From assembly GCA_947579605.1 (NCBI GenBank), contig OX388306.1, positions 2,108,001-2,172,000 on the forward strand: 64,000 bases of DNA, written 5' to 3'. The DNA is from Athripsodes cinereus (lineage: Eukaryota; Arthropoda; Insecta; Trichoptera; Leptoceridae). Below, in pieces: positions 1-10,312 of the stretch (the stretch's first letter is position 1; every line of letters begins with the position of its first letter). The translations under genes were made by a program, and so were the position numbers. Below the pieces are notes generated by a model. The model searched no databases. It saw only the letters and a list, made by a program, of their open reading frames with translations, and was not told the origin of the DNA.

Positions 1-366
1 TGAGGGAAATTCAGAAAGAACAGTTGGTTGAGTAAAGATTAATAAGGAAGACAGTTGATTAGTATTGTGTAAATAAATGAAATAGTATTGGGTATTGTTG
101 AAACTAGTTGAAAATCTAGATGTTGTACATGTTATTATTCCTAAATGGATGCTTTTTGTCAATATTCCTCTGTTGATAATAATATTAGGTACATCTGTTA
201 CATCAATCTATTAGTTGAAGTCAAAATACCCAAACCTATTTCATTTATTTACACAATACTAACCAACTGTCTTCCTTAATCTTTACCAATAAAATGTCAC
301 ATTATATATAATCAATATAATTTAAATCATACAACACAACCAACTGTTCTTTCTGAATTTCCCTCA
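1..366. repeat. Foldback element with long terminal inverted repeats
   Basis: The first ~95 bases return inverted at the right end: TGAGGGAAATTCAGAAAGAA at base 1 matches the complement of the sequence ending at 366. A second arm block (TAAAGATTAATAAGGAAGAC and what follows) matches the complement of about 226-288. The right arm carries a ~50-bp AT-rich insertion (about 290-340) that the left arm lacks. There is no coding capacity, so this is a MITE-like foldback of unknown superfamily. The window edge hides the left flank, so no target duplication can be tested. Confidence 0.8.
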
Positions 367-870
367 ATAATTTTTGCATTATACAAAACCTTAGCTCTAA
401 GAATATATTGTTATACCTACCTATTAAGACATAGTATTTAAGTAACAAAACGGCCTATAGTAAATTTAGTTTAACAATGACCTCATAGGTCGAAACCTGG
501 TTACTTATTTAACAAATAAATCTTAGTAAAACCAAGAACAGTTTTGTTTTCATTATGTCAATATAATGGAGTTCAGTTATAATGTTGCAGCTATGTTCCA
601 ACAACAAAAAGAAATAAAAACAAAATGAACTCGATTGCACCGACCGAGGCAATAACAATGAAAGAAAAAAGAAAAACATGAAGTCGTGAAATGAATAGGC
701 TATTACAAGTAAACACAAGCAATGACTGATGCTCAGGGGGGGGATCAGTTCTCTCTGAATAAAAACTGGGGAAGGGGAACCTCACCACATTCAAGACAAT
801 CATCAACCAGAACCCTGAAGAGATCTAGAAATAGCACCGTTGATTTTTGGCAATGATGATAAGTAAAATT
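367..870. other. AT-rich stretch, no gene seen
   Basis: No credible gene. Around 474-500 a short stem (GACCT-CAT-AGGTC) followed by GAAACC resembles 8969-8996 and the wider stem-GAAA motif class described elsewhere. Confidence 0.5.
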
Positions 871-894
871 TCACTCCTACCGGGTGGAATGCCT
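871..894 (+). repeat. Short repeat tag, possible retroelement 3' end
   Basis: TACCGGGTGGAATGCCT recurs at 34207-34229 with matching flanks (CACTC before, an A/T-rich tail after). A shared 3' terminal tag of an unidentified retroposon is the simplest reading. Confidence 0.4.
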
Positions 895-1437
895 GTGAAT
901 AATAATAATAAGTAAAATTCAACATCCCTGAAGAAAGAGTTGTAATTTCTGCACGACCTTTGGAATAATCCTATAATACGCGTTTGATATATTTATTATG
1001 TCTTTATAAATTGTCCTTATTTTTATATTTTTTCAATTGAATTTTTTAATAAATGATTATATTACATAAGAACTTAAAAGAAAAAAATCATTTTAATTTC
1101 CTTGCTACTTTTTTTACTTATATATTAATCACAATGTTTATTTGTAAAATGTGAAAAATTATTCTAATAATATTATTATTTTTGTTAGATTTTTTCAAAT
1201 AATAATTATAGTGTTATTAGAAAAATAGATCACATTTTACAACTAAACGCGATTAATATTATTGGACTTTTGACAGCTACGAGCAAGGTCATGTATAGGT
1301 ACCTACGTAAGTATGACAAGTAATTCAATTGATTCTTACCAACGATTCGTTCTGCAGCCAACGTCAAGTTGATGACGTCACTGTGAAGAAGTTGTTGGTA
1401 AACGTACCAATGAATTGGTTGCGAAGTTAATAGATCT

Positions 1438-1529
1438 GTACTAGTGAATCGTTTGTACGAACTCTGGTCCTAATTTGATAGTACGTACCAATGATTCGTT
1501 GTGAAATTTCGTTAGTATTTTTCTCAGTG
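1438..1529 (+). repeat. Truncated copy of the mariner-like MITE seen at 22400
   Basis: The segment repeats the right half of 22400-22556, including TAGTACGTACCAATGATTCG and the terminal AGTATTTTTCTCAGTG. No matching left terminus is recognisable. Confidence 0.6.
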
Positions 1530-1600
1530 CAATAGTGAAAAGTAAACAGTAATTTATTGATATCAAATACCTATGTTTAAAATTTATATTAATCAGATAT

Positions 1601-1722
1601 CTTGATTGGAGAACCATGCTTAGGTACACAATATAAAATTGAGCAAAATCTAATCGGTAGAAGTAAGACAGGTGTTCCACTGCTTGCGAATTGGCTCTAG
1701 GCTGGCTTGAGTGATTACTTTC
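1601..1722 (-). repeat. Interspersed repeat shared with 54.85 and 55.06 kb
   Basis: The reverse complement matches 55060-55195, with shared blocks GGCTGGCTTGAG, CTAATCGGTAGAAGT and GATTGGAGAACCATG. A shorter match lies at 54849-54904. The family is unknown and no coding capacity is seen. Confidence 0.55.
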
Positions 1723-2677
1723 GATGTACATGGACAAACTTCACCAATTCCACAATTTTCACTACTGCTTTATAAGGTCGACCAATCGAAAAACATGGGA
1801 ACTAAACCAAAGAAGTAATTTTTTTTAAAGTCCCTATTTCAAGTCTCGTTTAACGGCTTTCTTATTTGTTTCTAAAATATAATATTTTCCACAATGTCAT
1901 TGATCGTTCAAACATGGTTCTCCAGAATCAAAATGCTTGATTGGTTTGTCTTCTATGCGTTGTGACCAAGCCAAGCCGACCAGACAAAAATTGATAAATA
2001 TTTTAAAAATTTGTATAGAATTAACATACCTACTCATAGAGTATTCATAGTATCATCTCTGATTAATAAAACTCTTATTTCATATTGAATTCATACGGTT
2101 TATTCTGTACAGAAACCCACTGTTTTAATTATTTCAAATCATTTATTATCGTAATAAAATATACTTAATAATAATATCTAGATACTAATACAAGACAAGT
2201 AGGTAGGAGACATAAAAATGTGTGTTCATTAAGAATTTCGATCATAAAAATATAAAGCATATAATTAAAATGCTAATGTGACAATATGAACAGGTGTCCT
2301 AAATATTATCTGTCGATCTTCTTTTCGTGTCGGTCAGCAAACGATAAAAAACATTAAAATCTATATTCCTATTCCCTCCCAGAAAGTCACGACCTCACTT
2401 GCAGCTCCCCAAGATGAGCCAAGTGTGTATTTAAAGTGGATTCTTTTTCAGCTGGTGTCAATCCTTCGACATTTATCGACACCATCCTCAGTTGTGGCTC
2501 TGACAAGTGCCGTTGTTTTTGCTGACCGTGTTTGTTAGGATTGGTTAACGGGGTTTGTCGATACGTATCGGAAAATTACGTATAAGTAGAATAGCATCAT
2601 TGTCAGTTTTCAGTTTGTTTAAAATATTGACTGTTAAGTTGATTATTTTGTTATTAATTCATTCTTCTTATGGTTGT
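1723..2677. other. AT-rich stretch, no gene seen
   Basis: Only short chance reading frames occur here. A partial echo of the preceding repeat (ATGGTTCTCCAGAATC) lies at about 1914. Confidence 0.5.
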
Positions 2678-2855
2678 TTACAACTTGACCTCCAAATTCC
2701 GCAGTCTCTGGATCGCGTCGTCTGTAAAAGCGTGTCTGTCCTGAAGTTCTCCTTGAAATGCGTGTGTGGGACACTCGTTTATCAGATGGTCGATAACTTG
2801 TATTATTCCACATTCGCACGCTGGTGAATCAATCCATCCCCATTTGTATAAGTTA
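2678..2855 (-). pseudogene. LINE C-terminal zinc-knuckle fragment, interrupted by a MITE
   Basis: The minus strand encodes WGWIDSPACECG followed by a DHLINECP motif and ends in a stop at 2678-2680. Spaced Cys and His residues of the CxC-x(8)-H-x(4)-C kind are characteristic of C-terminal knuckles of Jockey/CR1/R1-type LINE polyproteins. The upstream codons (RCDVGCTTS) lie on the other side of the MITE at 3393-3430. Removing the MITE and one TTA restores a continuous frame into LYKWGW. Nothing of the reverse transcriptase remains, so this is a decayed, 5'-truncated insertion. Confidence 0.65.
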
Positions 2856-3389
2856 TGGGGTGTTCACATTTGGCGAATATCGCCAGGCGAATTTCTAAAT
2901 ATATCGCTAGGCGAAAAAACAAAATTCGCCGGACATCCATTGATCGTCAAACCTGTTCACACAGTCCACCGATATAGAAACGATCTGTCAGATGCGCTTT
3001 GATTTTGACACTGTTTTCAAAATGGCGTCGAGATGGAGATCGCGAAGTGTTTATTTTTAGTCGAAAATATTATAGAAGAGGTTATAAGGCGCCTTTTAAC
3101 TAAGGAAACACACGCCACAAACCAACAACAAAGATAACAGCTGTCACGAAGCGGGAAACATTATAAAATTTATAGGTTATAAAGTTTTTACCATAGATAC
3201 GAACGCCGCGCACATCTGCGCATGCGCAAATCGTTCAATCGGCCGAAAAGTTGGAAGGTGGTCAACTAGAGACGATATCGTTTCTACTGGTTTTTATCGT
3301 TTCAGACTAGCTGTCATTTTGTTCACACGGTTCAAATGGCTGGCAATATTTTGGTGTCTGGCGATATTCGCCAAAGTGAGAACACCACA
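2856..3389. mobile_element. Harbinger-like MITE, copy 1
   Basis: The 534-bp element is bounded by TTA direct repeats (2853-2855 and 3390-3392). Its inverted termini are of the form TGGGGTGTTCACATTTGGCG against CACTTTGGCGAATATCGCC. A 3-bp TTA/TAA duplication is the hallmark of PIF/Harbinger transposition. A second copy (28440-28974) is alike over its whole length. It has no transposase. A 12-codon frame beginning ATGGCGTCGAGATGG lies inside both copies and may be a vestige of an autonomous parent. Confidence 0.85.
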
Positions 3390-3392
3390 TTA

Positions 3393-3430
3393 GAAGTAGT
3401 ACAGCCTACATCACATCTTATACGATTTAT
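3393..3430 (-). pseudogene. Other side of the MITE-split LINE fragment
   Basis: The minus strand reads RIRCDVGCTTS and continues in frame into the fragment at 2678-2855 once the MITE and one TTA are removed. Confidence 0.55.
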
Positions 3431-3904
3431 TGTTCACCATTTATTTTCCTGGGAAGTGTAAATCTAGGTATTTCTACCATTGAATTTGGTACTTTGTTAA
3501 TTTCAATACCTATGAAAAAAAAAACTACAAGCTTTTCTCATTAATGAATTTTATACTAAGAGTTTTAGAACTATTCATACATACAATCTGTAAAACAAAA
3601 TAGAGGCTTTTGAGTGTGCATATTCTCTGTGATTTTCGCAGGTGCTTCGGGGCGGTAAATTGTAGGTCTCGAATTGATTTAGTAAATAATCAGTTGTCAG
3701 TAACGAGGCACATTTCTATCTCTAATTTTTTTCTTATTATTTTCTATATGTATTTAATGTTAAACTATTAAACAGATTCATAATATGAGGTTTGTCAGCA
3801 AAATACTCGCAGACGAGTTGATGGCATCCTGAAAAAAAATACAATAGACCAATACCTTCATGAAGCAGCCAACAATGTTTACTGACTTACTGATATAGCC
3901 ATTG
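3431..3904. other. AT-rich stretch, no gene seen
   Basis: No recognisable gene or repeat apart from simple A runs. Confidence 0.5.
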
Positions 3905-4001
3905 TTGTCACCTGCTGAACATAAGCCTCTCCTGCATGTCTCCAGGCATCTTTGTCCTGGGTTTTCTGCAACTAGTCACCAACGATTTCTGTAATGTCGT
4001 C
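3905..4001 (-). pseudogene. RTE-type LINE 3' fragment
   Basis: The minus strand resembles the end of RTE-type polyproteins (DDI...DW-LQ, AQDxDAW-RHxGEAYVQQ) and is a near match to the plus-strand fragment at 5288-5410. It is short and frame-damaged. Confidence 0.6.
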
Positions 4002-4325
4002 AGACAATAATGTTTAGTATGACTAAAAATAAATAAAATAGAATGATGAATAAAAAGATCACCCTATGAATGTACACAATAATCATAGCTTGGATTGTTT
4101 CATTTGAATATTATATTATTTGTTTTATATTATTACATTTAAATCATAGCATTTATTATGGTGAAAACATCAGGTAAACGGAAAACATAAAATTATTGTA
4201 TCACAAGATGTCTCGATGCCTACCTAACTTGAGGGATGTCAACAACTTTGATGTAAAATTTAAATAAATAAAATTTTAACTCTCATAATAAATCTTAGTC
4301 CCGGCGAATCTAATTAATTAATTAA

Positions 4326-4414
4326 TTTGGAAGATATTGCCTCCAGGCAATAAGCTCGCCAATTGCTCATGATTTTTTTTTTTGATCAATAAAGTGTTCT
4401 TATTATTATTATTA
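4326..4414 (+). repeat. SINE-B-like 3' body fragment
   Basis: TTGGAAGATATTGCCTCCAG, then CAATAAGCTCGCCAATTGCTC and a TCAATAAAGTG end, match the reverse complement of 48441-48525 and are related to the SINE-B body (GGTTAGTTGGAAGA...CGCCCTCTGTA). Confidence 0.5.
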
Positions 4415-4415
4415 T

Positions 4416-4557
4416 TAATTTATTTTATTCTTCACTGTACATTGGTTTCACTATTTCATATCAATTCAAAATATCATAAAAATATCAGTTATACAATTCA
4501 ATGTACCTACAGAGGGCGAGTTTATCGCTAGAATGCAATGTCTTCCAACTAATCTTA
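4416..4557 (-). repeat. SINE-B 3' body copy
   Basis: The reverse complement contains AGTTGGAAGACATTGC, a GATAAACTCGCCCTCTGTA block and an end in TGTACAGTGAAGAATAAAAT. This matches the body of the tRNA-headed SINE at 32462-32680. The tRNA-like head is missing. Confidence 0.65.
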
Positions 4558-4722
4558 CTCATTGTTCTCTTACCTTAATGAAAGTGTCTCAATTCGTGTG
4601 GCGTTGCCAACGCGAACACGAAGCAATGTTTTATTTCATGTCAAAACACTTCCATCAAATTACACCAGGAACTCGATTGTTAATCGGCTCTTGGAAACAT
4701 ACAATGATGGTTTTGTCCATCT

Positions 4723-4936
4723 GCAGGGTTACTCTTGTCAAAACTAAACACGATCTTAATCTAGTCTTGATCTTGATCATACGACGTACGAAGGGACTAT
4801 GGTCAAAAACACCGCGCCACCGCTAACGCGTGATCGGTTTGCGTGTATTTTTGGCCAATAGTCACTTCGTGCGTCGTATGATCAAGATCAAGACTAGATT
4901 AAGATCGTATTTAGATTGTGTCAAGAGTAGCCCTGC
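4723..4936. repeat. Foldback element with ~90-bp inverted arms
   Basis: The left arm (GCAGGGTTACTCTTG, then GATCTTAATCTAGTCTTGAT) is mirrored at the right end by the complement of the bases ending at 4936. The longest block, TCTTGATCTTGATCATACGA, is exact. The two arms differ by a few substitutions and small indels around a ~30-bp GC-richer centre. It has no coding capacity, and the flanks show no clear duplication. Confidence 0.75.
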
Positions 4937-4980
4937 TGTTGGTATATGATTGATCCTTATTTTAGTTACCTATATCGATT

Positions 4981-5102
4981 TTTTATACTGTGGTAATACA
5001 GGGGGACTCTTGTGGTCTGTATCGTATGTAATATTGATTTTTGTAATGTTTGCTGTGTTGACTGTTTGTCCCTTGAAAGAAGTTAATAAATAAATAATAA
5101 AA
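4981..5102 (+). repeat. Retroposon tail family D, copy 1
   Basis: GTGGTAATACAGGGGGACTC through TGTTGACTGTTTGTCCC and an (AATAAATA) tail recurs at 15371-15491. The A/T-rich tail suggests a 5'-truncated LINE or SINE 3' end. Confidence 0.55.
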
Positions 5103-5186
5103 TATCGATTTAATTCCAAACTAAGATAATTATGAATCTAACGAAACACATATTAATATGTGTTTCGTCGCGTAAGTCGCGTCGCG

Positions 5187-5188
<2 letters not shown>

Positions 5189-5230
<42 letters not shown>
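5189..5230 (+). repeat. (TC)21 microsatellite
   Basis: An uninterrupted TC dinucleotide run of 42 bp. Confidence 0.95.
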
Positions 5231-5233
<3 letters not shown>

Positions 5234-5287
5234 AATGCGGAAATGCGGAAACTTGGTTTAGTACACAGGTATACCTATATAGAGTAG

Positions 5288-5410
5288 AGGAAGACTTCCA
5301 ACACGTTGGTTAGACGACATTATAAGAATCGCTAGTGACTGGTTGCAGAAGCTCAGGATAGAGATGCCTGGAGACATATGGGGAGGCTTATGTTCAGCAG
5401 TGGACAAGAA
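5288..5410 (+). pseudogene. RTE-type LINE 3' fragment
   Basis: Translation gives GRLPTRWLDDIIRIASDWLQ, then shifts frame into a GEAYVQQWT-like end. The GRP-x-RW-DDI block close to the C terminus is typical of RTE polyproteins of the kind inserted at 9148-9954. Confidence 0.65.
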
Positions 5411-6639
5411 TCGCTGCACAAATATAAAAATACAAATTTAAAGAGTTAATAGTACATATTAAAGTAAAATTATTGAGAACGTGGCAGCCCTAGACATTTA
5501 CGTACTTCACAAACGACATCAAATATTTTAAAAATATATTTTAATTATATGATTTTTAAACGGTTTGTGTTTTGTTTAAATTATGTAAATTAAAGAATTT
5601 TCATTTGGACATAGTCCAAATATAGCAAATATAATAATATCTACATAAACAAATATTTATTGTATATTATTAATAAACGGTGGCTCAGATTATTCGAAGA
5701 GTTGTAAATTAGGATAGTTTAATAAAGTAGGATTAAATTATACTGCGACAGAATTTTAAGATACTATATACCACTGGAAGGACTAGGCTTTTCATGTTGG
5801 TTATGCATTCGTTATAATAAACAAATGGTATAGAATGGTTTATATTCGTTAACACCTGTCTCATAAAATACACTTGACATTATTATAATATCTCCCTTAA
5901 AATCGAACACATACAACCAAACAAACACATCTATGGCGCGTCATTGCATACAACGTATTCACACTAAAACTTAAGTGTGTGTTAGTGAGAAAAAAATACT
6001 ACATACTATGCAAAAATTATCAAAAATTACATTATTTTAACTATTACGGTAAATTGGATATGTTATGATATCTTGATATGTACCTAAATTACCAATTCCT
6101 GATGCTAACGATCTCTACATCCCTCTGTACACCATCCACCATCCATCCACCCTATCCACTGGAGTTTGGGTCTACCAACGCTACGTACTACGCTTGTATG
6201 GATGGTTTTCTTTGGCACTCTTTCTCGTACTTATATCTACTATACAATAACCTCACATCGTATCCTAAGTCAGAACACAATATGTTATTAATTGTCCTCG
6301 GTACGACTGCCTGGAGTAGGAGGACCTGGAACATATATTTTTTGAATGCCCTATAAACAACATTCACCCCACTGTCGTTAACAACCTGGAACTTTGAAAG
6401 GCCCCACTACCTACAAACATTATTTCATTGCTTTTTGGTTCAAGAAACAAATACATATTCCAACTTCAAATGTTCTTGCTAAAAGCCTATTTAATAAAAC
6501 TGTTGATATAATTTTCTTTTTGTAGTACTAGGTTGATAACTATTTTCTTTGTAGGTTCTGACTAGGAAAACTCACAATGGTGAAAGCCAAAAAAAATAAA
6601 TAAAAGAGAGTATCCTAATTGTAGTAAGACGCAATGTCA
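5411..6639. other. AT-rich stretch, no gene seen
   Basis: A 92-codon frame at 6078-6356 has no recognisable domain and low-complexity coding character. I treat it as chance. Confidence 0.45.
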
Positions 6640-6870
6640 CACAGCTGGATCCCTGCATACTTCTTTGACCTCTTCCATATTCATACAAGATCTCATACAC
6701 ACAAACCAATTTGTCTTATTCAACGCGCGGCCGTGCTTGAGGATGTGAACCACGTGATCAATACATAAAGTTCACTAGCGTCCACACTTTCTAAAACCTC
6801 TTTTTTCGGAAAGATAGATCCATACCATCTTCATCATCCATACCTACGCTCCACATGTCCAAATCATCGC
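6640..6870 (-). pseudogene. Decayed RTE fragment of the 37.6-kb family
   Basis: The minus strand aligns with the C-terminal part of the frame at 37594-37992: a GRP/TW-DHV-like block, then a CMR-x-CMN-x-EE block. It carries several stops and frameshifts. Confidence 0.5.
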
Positions 6871-7344
6871 AAATAATTTACACCTATTTTTTCTACAACA
6901 CTCTTCTTGCATCTGCTTATTCTCCTTATATCCTCATTCCTCATACATATCATACAACGTTGACATACAGCGTAACATATTTTGCTAGCAAATGGAAAAT
7001 CAATGGTCTCTCTTCTCTCTTATTTGCTTTCTTATACTGATAGAAACATGTCTCTAATACGATAAAAAACCAAGATCGGTAGTTCAATTTGACATTACAT
7101 AGAGCCTTATTTAAAAAAAACGTTCTTTTAAAAATTAGTTACTAAGTATTTGCATAACAGTAGAAACCTTAGATTAAATTTTTAAATAGTCAATAATTTT
7201 CTAATAAACATGTTAATGGAGAGTCTTAATCAACATTAATGTTAAATAGATAAGTTGGTGTATTATGATTTTGCAAATCATTTTGTTCCTTCTAGTTAAC
7301 AAAACAATTTGCGTTCTTATTTTATTGATTGTTTTATAAATGAT

Positions 7345-7765
7345 AACCTGATTAAAAACTTCTTCTGGAGTATTTTGTTATATGGTTGTGAGACGTGAAC
7401 CATTGGTAAGAGTGAAAGTAGATGATTAGCTGCCCTTGAGATATGGTGCTACTGGCGCATGCTGCTGAAGATCCATTGGTCGGAGCATGTCAAAAATAAA
7501 GAGGTGTTGATCAAGATAGGCGAAAGAAGGTAACTCCCCAAAAAGATTAGCCAATAACGAGCAAGCCACAAAATCCAGCACCCAGGCTTGTGAGCCAAGC
7601 CAGTTGAGCACATCACCATTGCGGAGGACACGACCAAAGGCAGTAATATTGTAAAGGCCGACCAAAAGACACCTAAGTGGATCAATTGATGAAGGAATAA
7701 TGAAAATAGGGAGGAATGGATATGAAAATACAAGCCCATTGCAGACCAATTCAATGGATTGTAAC
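7345..7765 (+). pseudogene. RTE-type LINE C-terminal pseudogene
   Basis: The sequence reads WSILLYGCET, a TGA stop, then KIHWSEHV-KNKEVL and an ADQFNGL-like terminus with more stops and indels. It is a diverged partner of the minus-strand fragment at 34505-35043. Both share the TGA replacing the tryptophan expected after GCET. This is the region after the reverse transcriptase, so it is 5'-truncated. Confidence 0.7.
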
Positions 7766-7926
7766 CAACTATATAATATGTATGAAAATTAATAACACGC
7801 TCATTCATAGGGATAGCCTACATCATATACGGAAAATTTTTCAACATAATCGAGAATCGAACCCGGATGTGTCTATTAGCGTTAGTAACAATTTTATATA
7901 CCTTTTGATTGATCGTCAATTAGCAA
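7766..7926. other. Short spacer with an isolated B-box-like word
   Basis: The minus strand contains GGGTTCGATTCTC at 7849-7861, a good tRNA B box, but no acceptable A box at the right distance. It may be a trace of a SINE head. Confidence 0.3.
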
Positions 7927-8222
7927 TCATCATCATCATCCTCAACGCTCCTCTCGGGAGCACAGGGCAGAAACCAGCCTCCTCCATTCAGAGCGTCTCT
8001 GTGCCAATTGCGTCACCTCTTCCCACGACATTCCTTGCGCTCTGATATCGTTGTCATAGGAACGGTGTATTGTGAAAGAGGGACGCCCGGGCCTACGGAA
8101 CCCCTGCGGACGGAAGAACAGTGCTCTTTTTGGCCAACTATGTATCATTGGGCATTCTCATGTCCCAGCCAGGACCATCGTCTCTCTTGTATTACGGAGA
8201 TTACAGGTCTCTGCTGGGTGCA
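7927..8222 (-). pseudogene. 5'-truncated copy of the 60-kb RTE element
   Basis: The minus strand repeats the last ~95 codons of the 987-residue RTE frame at 60183-63146 almost base for base (QQRPVISVIQERRWSWLGH ... RRLVSALCSREER). It ends in the same (GAT)n tail, here ATC repeats at 7927-7940. A small deletion and a short insertion near 8145-8165 break the frame. Homology stops abruptly at about 8222, the usual 5' truncation of target-primed reverse transcription. The close match implies recent activity of this family. Confidence 0.9.
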
Positions 8223-8504
8223 AATACTTGCAATAAATGTTTGTGAATCATTGTTAAATAAAATAATAAAAGCAGTTTTTAAAATGACGCAACAAATAAA
8301 ATATAACACGCATAAAATAAATATATAACGACAAAACAATATCTCAAAAGAAATATCTTGAACAAATACCTACTAATTAAAAATAATAGAAATTCCAAGT
8401 ATAATAATACAATTTTTATAATAATTATTTTAAAAAGATTTTTCTTGTAGTTTCGTTGAATGCTGTTATTATTTTAGGTATTTTTTTTTTTTATTTTGAA
8501 AATT

Positions 8505-8660
8505 AAACCGTGGTGCCCCGAGGGTGTTTAGCTAATTCAGAAGCGCAGCGGGAGACTGTCCGTGGTGTATGAATGATGATGACCGCTGACAAAGCTGAGC
8601 TGAGGACTCAGGTTCGAACCCAGACTTTGAGGTCAAAACAAACCGTCTCGTAACAGTCAC
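8505..8660 (+). repeat. Possible tRNA-derived SINE head
   Basis: CAGGTTCGAACCCAG at about 8611 is a perfect B box, and TTAGCTAATTCAGAAGCGC upstream is a loose A box. The spacing is long for a plain tRNA, so this is either a decayed SINE head or a chance pairing. Confidence 0.35.
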
Positions 8661-9136
8661 CTCTCCACCACTGTTGAGATCATTATGGTATAATACCGAA
8701 AAAATGCTCGTGGTGTAGTAAAAGAGAATTTATAAAAAATATCCTTAGCCTTGTAAAAATATTATTATTGTCAATTCCTTCGAGTAGAAGCGATGTGCCA
8801 ACACTCATATTTGGGTGTTTAACATTTCAATGACTTACCCATTGAAATTTATGCTTAACAATACTATGAAAAATTCAACTTTTTTACTTAGGTATAAAAT
8901 GTTTCTAATTTCTACTTTTCCTCCTTTCACATTATCCTCGGTTTTATCAAACAATATTTTAGAGTTTGACAATGACTCTGTAAGCCGAAACCAGGTTACT
9001 GTACCTATTATCAAGTATGGTAAAATTAAACAGATTGTTTTTATTTCCAGAAATTACTACGGAGTTTCACAAAATAATAATAATAATATTTTATTATTTT
9101 GTGAAACATAATAAAAATTTTGTTTTTTGTCCCTGT
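8661..9136. other. AT-rich stretch, no gene seen
   Basis: GACTCTGTAAGCCGAAACCA at about 8969 resembles 474-500. No gene is recognised. Confidence 0.45.
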
Positions 9137-9147
9137 AGCTCTGTAAG
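9137..9147 (+). repeat. Left target-site duplication of an RTE insertion
   Basis: AGCTCTGTAAG here is repeated exactly at 9955-9965, flanking the RTE insertion on both sides. Confidence 0.85.
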
Positions 9148-9954
9148 GATACCATCTCACCTAAACTTTTTACGTTAGTTCTAGAAAGTATTTTTAAAAC
9201 ACTAAACTGGGAACATAAAGGAATTAAAATTATCGGAACATATCTGAGTCACCTCCGCTTCGCAGATGACATAGTACTCATCAGTGATGATCTGGAAGAA
9301 CTTCATACCATGATAAAAGAGCTCCACGATGCCTCCCTGAAAGTTGGTCTACAGATGAACATAAATAAAACCAAAATCATGAGTCCATCCAACAGCAGTA
9401 TCACAATCGATAATAAGAAAATTGAACCTGTTGAAGAGTATATTTATCTTGGACATAAGATCAAATTAGGGAAAGAAAATCAGACAGCGGAAGTACCCAG
9501 AAGAATTGGACTAGGTTGGGCAGCCTTTGGGAAACTCAATCATATACTTAAAAACAAGGATATTCCCATGAATTTAAAAAGAAAAGTGTTTGAAACATGT
9601 ATCCTCCCTGTGCTTACATATGGTCTGGAAACTATCACCTTAACTGCGAGGACCATATATAAATTAAAATATACACAGCGATCTATGGAAAGACAAATGT
9701 TAGGCATAAGTCTGAGAGATAGAATCAGAAATGAAGAAATCAGACGCCGGACAAAAGTTGTCGACGTGGTGGATCGTATTGCCAAGCTAAAGTGGCAATG
9801 GGCAGGTCATGTTGCCAGACAGGGAACAGACAGATGGGCACCCAGAGTCCTAGGATGGAGACCATGGGACATGAAAAGAGGAATAGGCCGGCCTCGAAGA
9901 GGCCTACATCCAGCAGTGGAGAGACGGCTGAAGAAGAAGAGAAGAAGAAGAAGA
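9148..9954 (+). pseudogene. 5'-truncated RTE LINE: RT C-terminal half and tail domain
   Basis: The frame begins mid-protein at DTISPKLFTL and includes the RT catalytic block HLRFADDIVLI at about 9252-9284. It continues through LKMN-type thumb residues (LQMNINKTKI), an EEYIYLG block and LTYGLETITL, and ends in the WQWAGHVAR and GRPRRG motifs. The endonuclease and RT fingers are missing. The coding part runs into an AAG-rich tail (about 9930-9956), so the apparent C-terminal Lys/Arg run and the last residues (SSVSDLP, stop 9976-9978) are tail and host DNA. The 11-bp duplication AGCTCTGTAAG brackets the whole insert. The first ATG, at 9310, is internal and has no significance. Confidence 0.9.
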
Positions 9955-9965
9955 AGCTCTGTAAG
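9955..9965 (+). repeat. Right target-site duplication of the RTE insertion
   Basis: AGCTCTGTAAG, identical to 9137-9147. Confidence 0.85.
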
Positions 9966-10257
9966 TGATCTCCCATGATTGTACTATTTCATAGAACATC
10001 ATGGAAGAATCAACTCGAATAATGTTGGGGTTCTACATTTTGAATATAAATTTATTTTAATATTTTATGGTTTTTGTTATTTAATGTTATATTTAAATTT
10101 TATTGTTAATCTTATATTGTGTTCAAAATGTAGAATCTAATATTGTTTTGTTAAATAAATGAGATATGAGATAATAAAAATCTTTACTGCACAAAATTTG
10201 TAGGTATACAAAGAATTTAAAAAAAACATGACAACATTACCACTGAATACATAATTT

Positions 10258-10312
10258 TGCGCAATGGGCGAGTTTATCGTTGAAGCGCAATATCTTCCAA
10301 CTAACCCAAAAT
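10258..10312 (-). repeat. SINE-B body fragment
   Basis: The reverse complement reads GGGTTAGTTGGAAGATATTG and then GATAAACTCGCCC, the SINE-B body. The head and tail are absent. Confidence 0.55.

Noticed and set aside
5140..5168. Palindrome AACACATATTAATATGTGTT as a regulatory operator
   Set aside because: AT-rich palindromes are expected by chance in such DNA, and no gene lies nearby.
6078..6356. 92-codon frame as a small gene
   Set aside because: No domain, signal or repeat conservation, and its codon composition looks like background.
9310..9978. Host gene encoding a basic 222-residue protein
   Set aside because: It is an RTE fragment. The basic end is the AAG tail translated.
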